A DNA stretch of 64,000 nt from Prorocentrum cordatum (Eukaryota > Sar > Dinophyceae > Prorocentrales > Prorocentraceae): positions 187,558 through 251,557 of the forward strand of contig CAUYUJ010016902.1 of the NCBI GenBank assembly GCA_963575745.1, read 5' to 3'. Shown here piece after piece: positions 63,219 through 64,000 of this stretch. The notes below the pieces were generated by a model. It was given only the letters and a program-made list of their open reading frames with translations. It made no database searches and was not told where the DNA came from. Every line of letters starts with the position of its first letter. Position 1 is the stretch's first letter. The position numbers and the translations under genes are program-made.

Positions 63219-64000
63219 CAGTAGTAGTAGTAGTAGTAGTAGTAGTAATAGTAGTAGTCGTAGTAGTAGTAGTGTAGTAGTGGTAGTAGTAGTAGTAGTA
63301 GTAGAAGAAGCTAGTTACCAGTAGCAGTAGTAGTAGTAGTAGCAGCCAGTAGTAGTGATAGTAGTAGTCGCAATAGTAAGTAGTAGTCGAAGTAAGTCGT
63401 TTAGTAGCGTGTAGTAGCTGTAGTAGTAGAGTAGTAGTAGTAGGTAGTAGTCGTAGTAGTAGTCGTAATAGTAGTAGTAGTAGTAGTTAGTAGTCGTAGT
63501 AGTAGTAGTAGTCAGTAGTAGCAGTAGTCGTAGTAGTAGTAGTAGGGTAGTAGTAGTAGTAGTGAGTTAGTTAGTAGTCTGTGTATGAGTAAGAAAGTGT
63601 ATGAGTATGACAGTAAAGCAGTAGTTAGTAGTAGTAGTAGTGGTAGTAGTAGTAGTAGTAGTAGTAGTAGTATAGTAGTAGTAGGCGACATGTCAGTGAG
63701 TAGTTAGTAGTAGTCGAAGTAGTACGTAGTAAGCGTAGTAGCTGTCGTAGTAAGTAGTAGTAGTGAGTAGAAGTTTAGTTAGTAGATAGTAGTAGTAGTA
63801 GTAGTAGTACTCGATAGATCGTTAACAGTATAGTAGTAAAATCGAGTAGATAGTCGCTAAGTGGTAGTAGTCAGTTAATCGTAGTAGTGGTTTAGTAGTA
63901 GTAGTAGTAGTAGTCGGTAGTAGTAGTAGTAGAAGTAGTAGTAGTAATAGTAGAGTAACGGTATAAAAGTAGTTGTAGTAGTATAATACTAATACAGCTA
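63110..64000 (+). repeat. (TAG)n microsatellite, degenerating rightward
   Basis: Near-perfect TAG at 63113-63320, then increasingly interrupted to the window end. TAG is a stop codon in one frame; poly-Ser and poly-Val frames are artefacts. Confidence 0.96.

Overview
The window looks like intergenic DNA from a large, GC-rich dinoflagellate nuclear genome. The main clue is at 4328-4349 (minus strand): a copy of the conserved dinoflagellate spliced-leader (SL) sequence lies directly in front of a degenerate LINE-type retrotransposon. Supporting clues are a dinoflagellate-type Pif1/SF1-like helicase fragment, many kilobases of simple repeats, and dozens of short palindromic repeat elements. Prorocentrum is my best guess for the genus, from general familiarity with such sequence only. 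Naming the genus would need a database search.

Layout. 1-4349: 5' part of a minus-strand non-LTR retrotransposon (SL, 5' leader, coiled-coil N-terminus, endonuclease domain, long linker), running off the left edge before the reverse transcriptase core. 4.4-8.4 kb: degenerate CCAAGAGGC-type minisatellite in two opposite orientations, a 423-bp tandem duplication, and a 75-bp array. 8.4-11.5 kb: tetranucleotide repeats and an assembly gap (11401-11500). 11.5-25 kb: microsatellites, an 88-bp x9 array, a 94-bp array split by a MITE, and a 65-bp array. 25.6-27.4 kb: the helicase fragment abutting a 160-bp array. 27.4-45.1 kb: dispersed repeats, CAT, GTC and GGA/CCT tracts, and a 3.6-kb purine-to-pyrimidine block. 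45.1-63.1 kb: dense palindromic MITE-like elements. 63.1-64 kb: a degenerate TAG array.

No complete, convincing protein-coding gene is present and I found no rRNA, tRNA or CRISPR array. Most long open frames are translations of simple repeats. The two real coding signals are the broken retrotransposon and the helicase C-terminal piece.

The repeats form families. Family E: 163-215 bp in full copies, termini near TTAAGTCGGGC, mostly with 8-bp target duplications, 8 copies. Family B: a 121-bp palindrome, 3 full copies and 1 partial. Family F: GGCGCTCCGCGCGG fold-back. Family P: termini near GGTACCCATACCGCTACCC, about six copies. Family C: CATCCACATCCACCGCCTGGG fold-back. Family G: a roughly 150-bp AT-rich repeat, 4 copies. 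There is also a Tc1/mariner-like MITE. A roughly 20-bp core near GAGGATGTCTCAGGCGAAAC recurs about 30 times in four separate tandem arrays. Family letters are labels for this report only.
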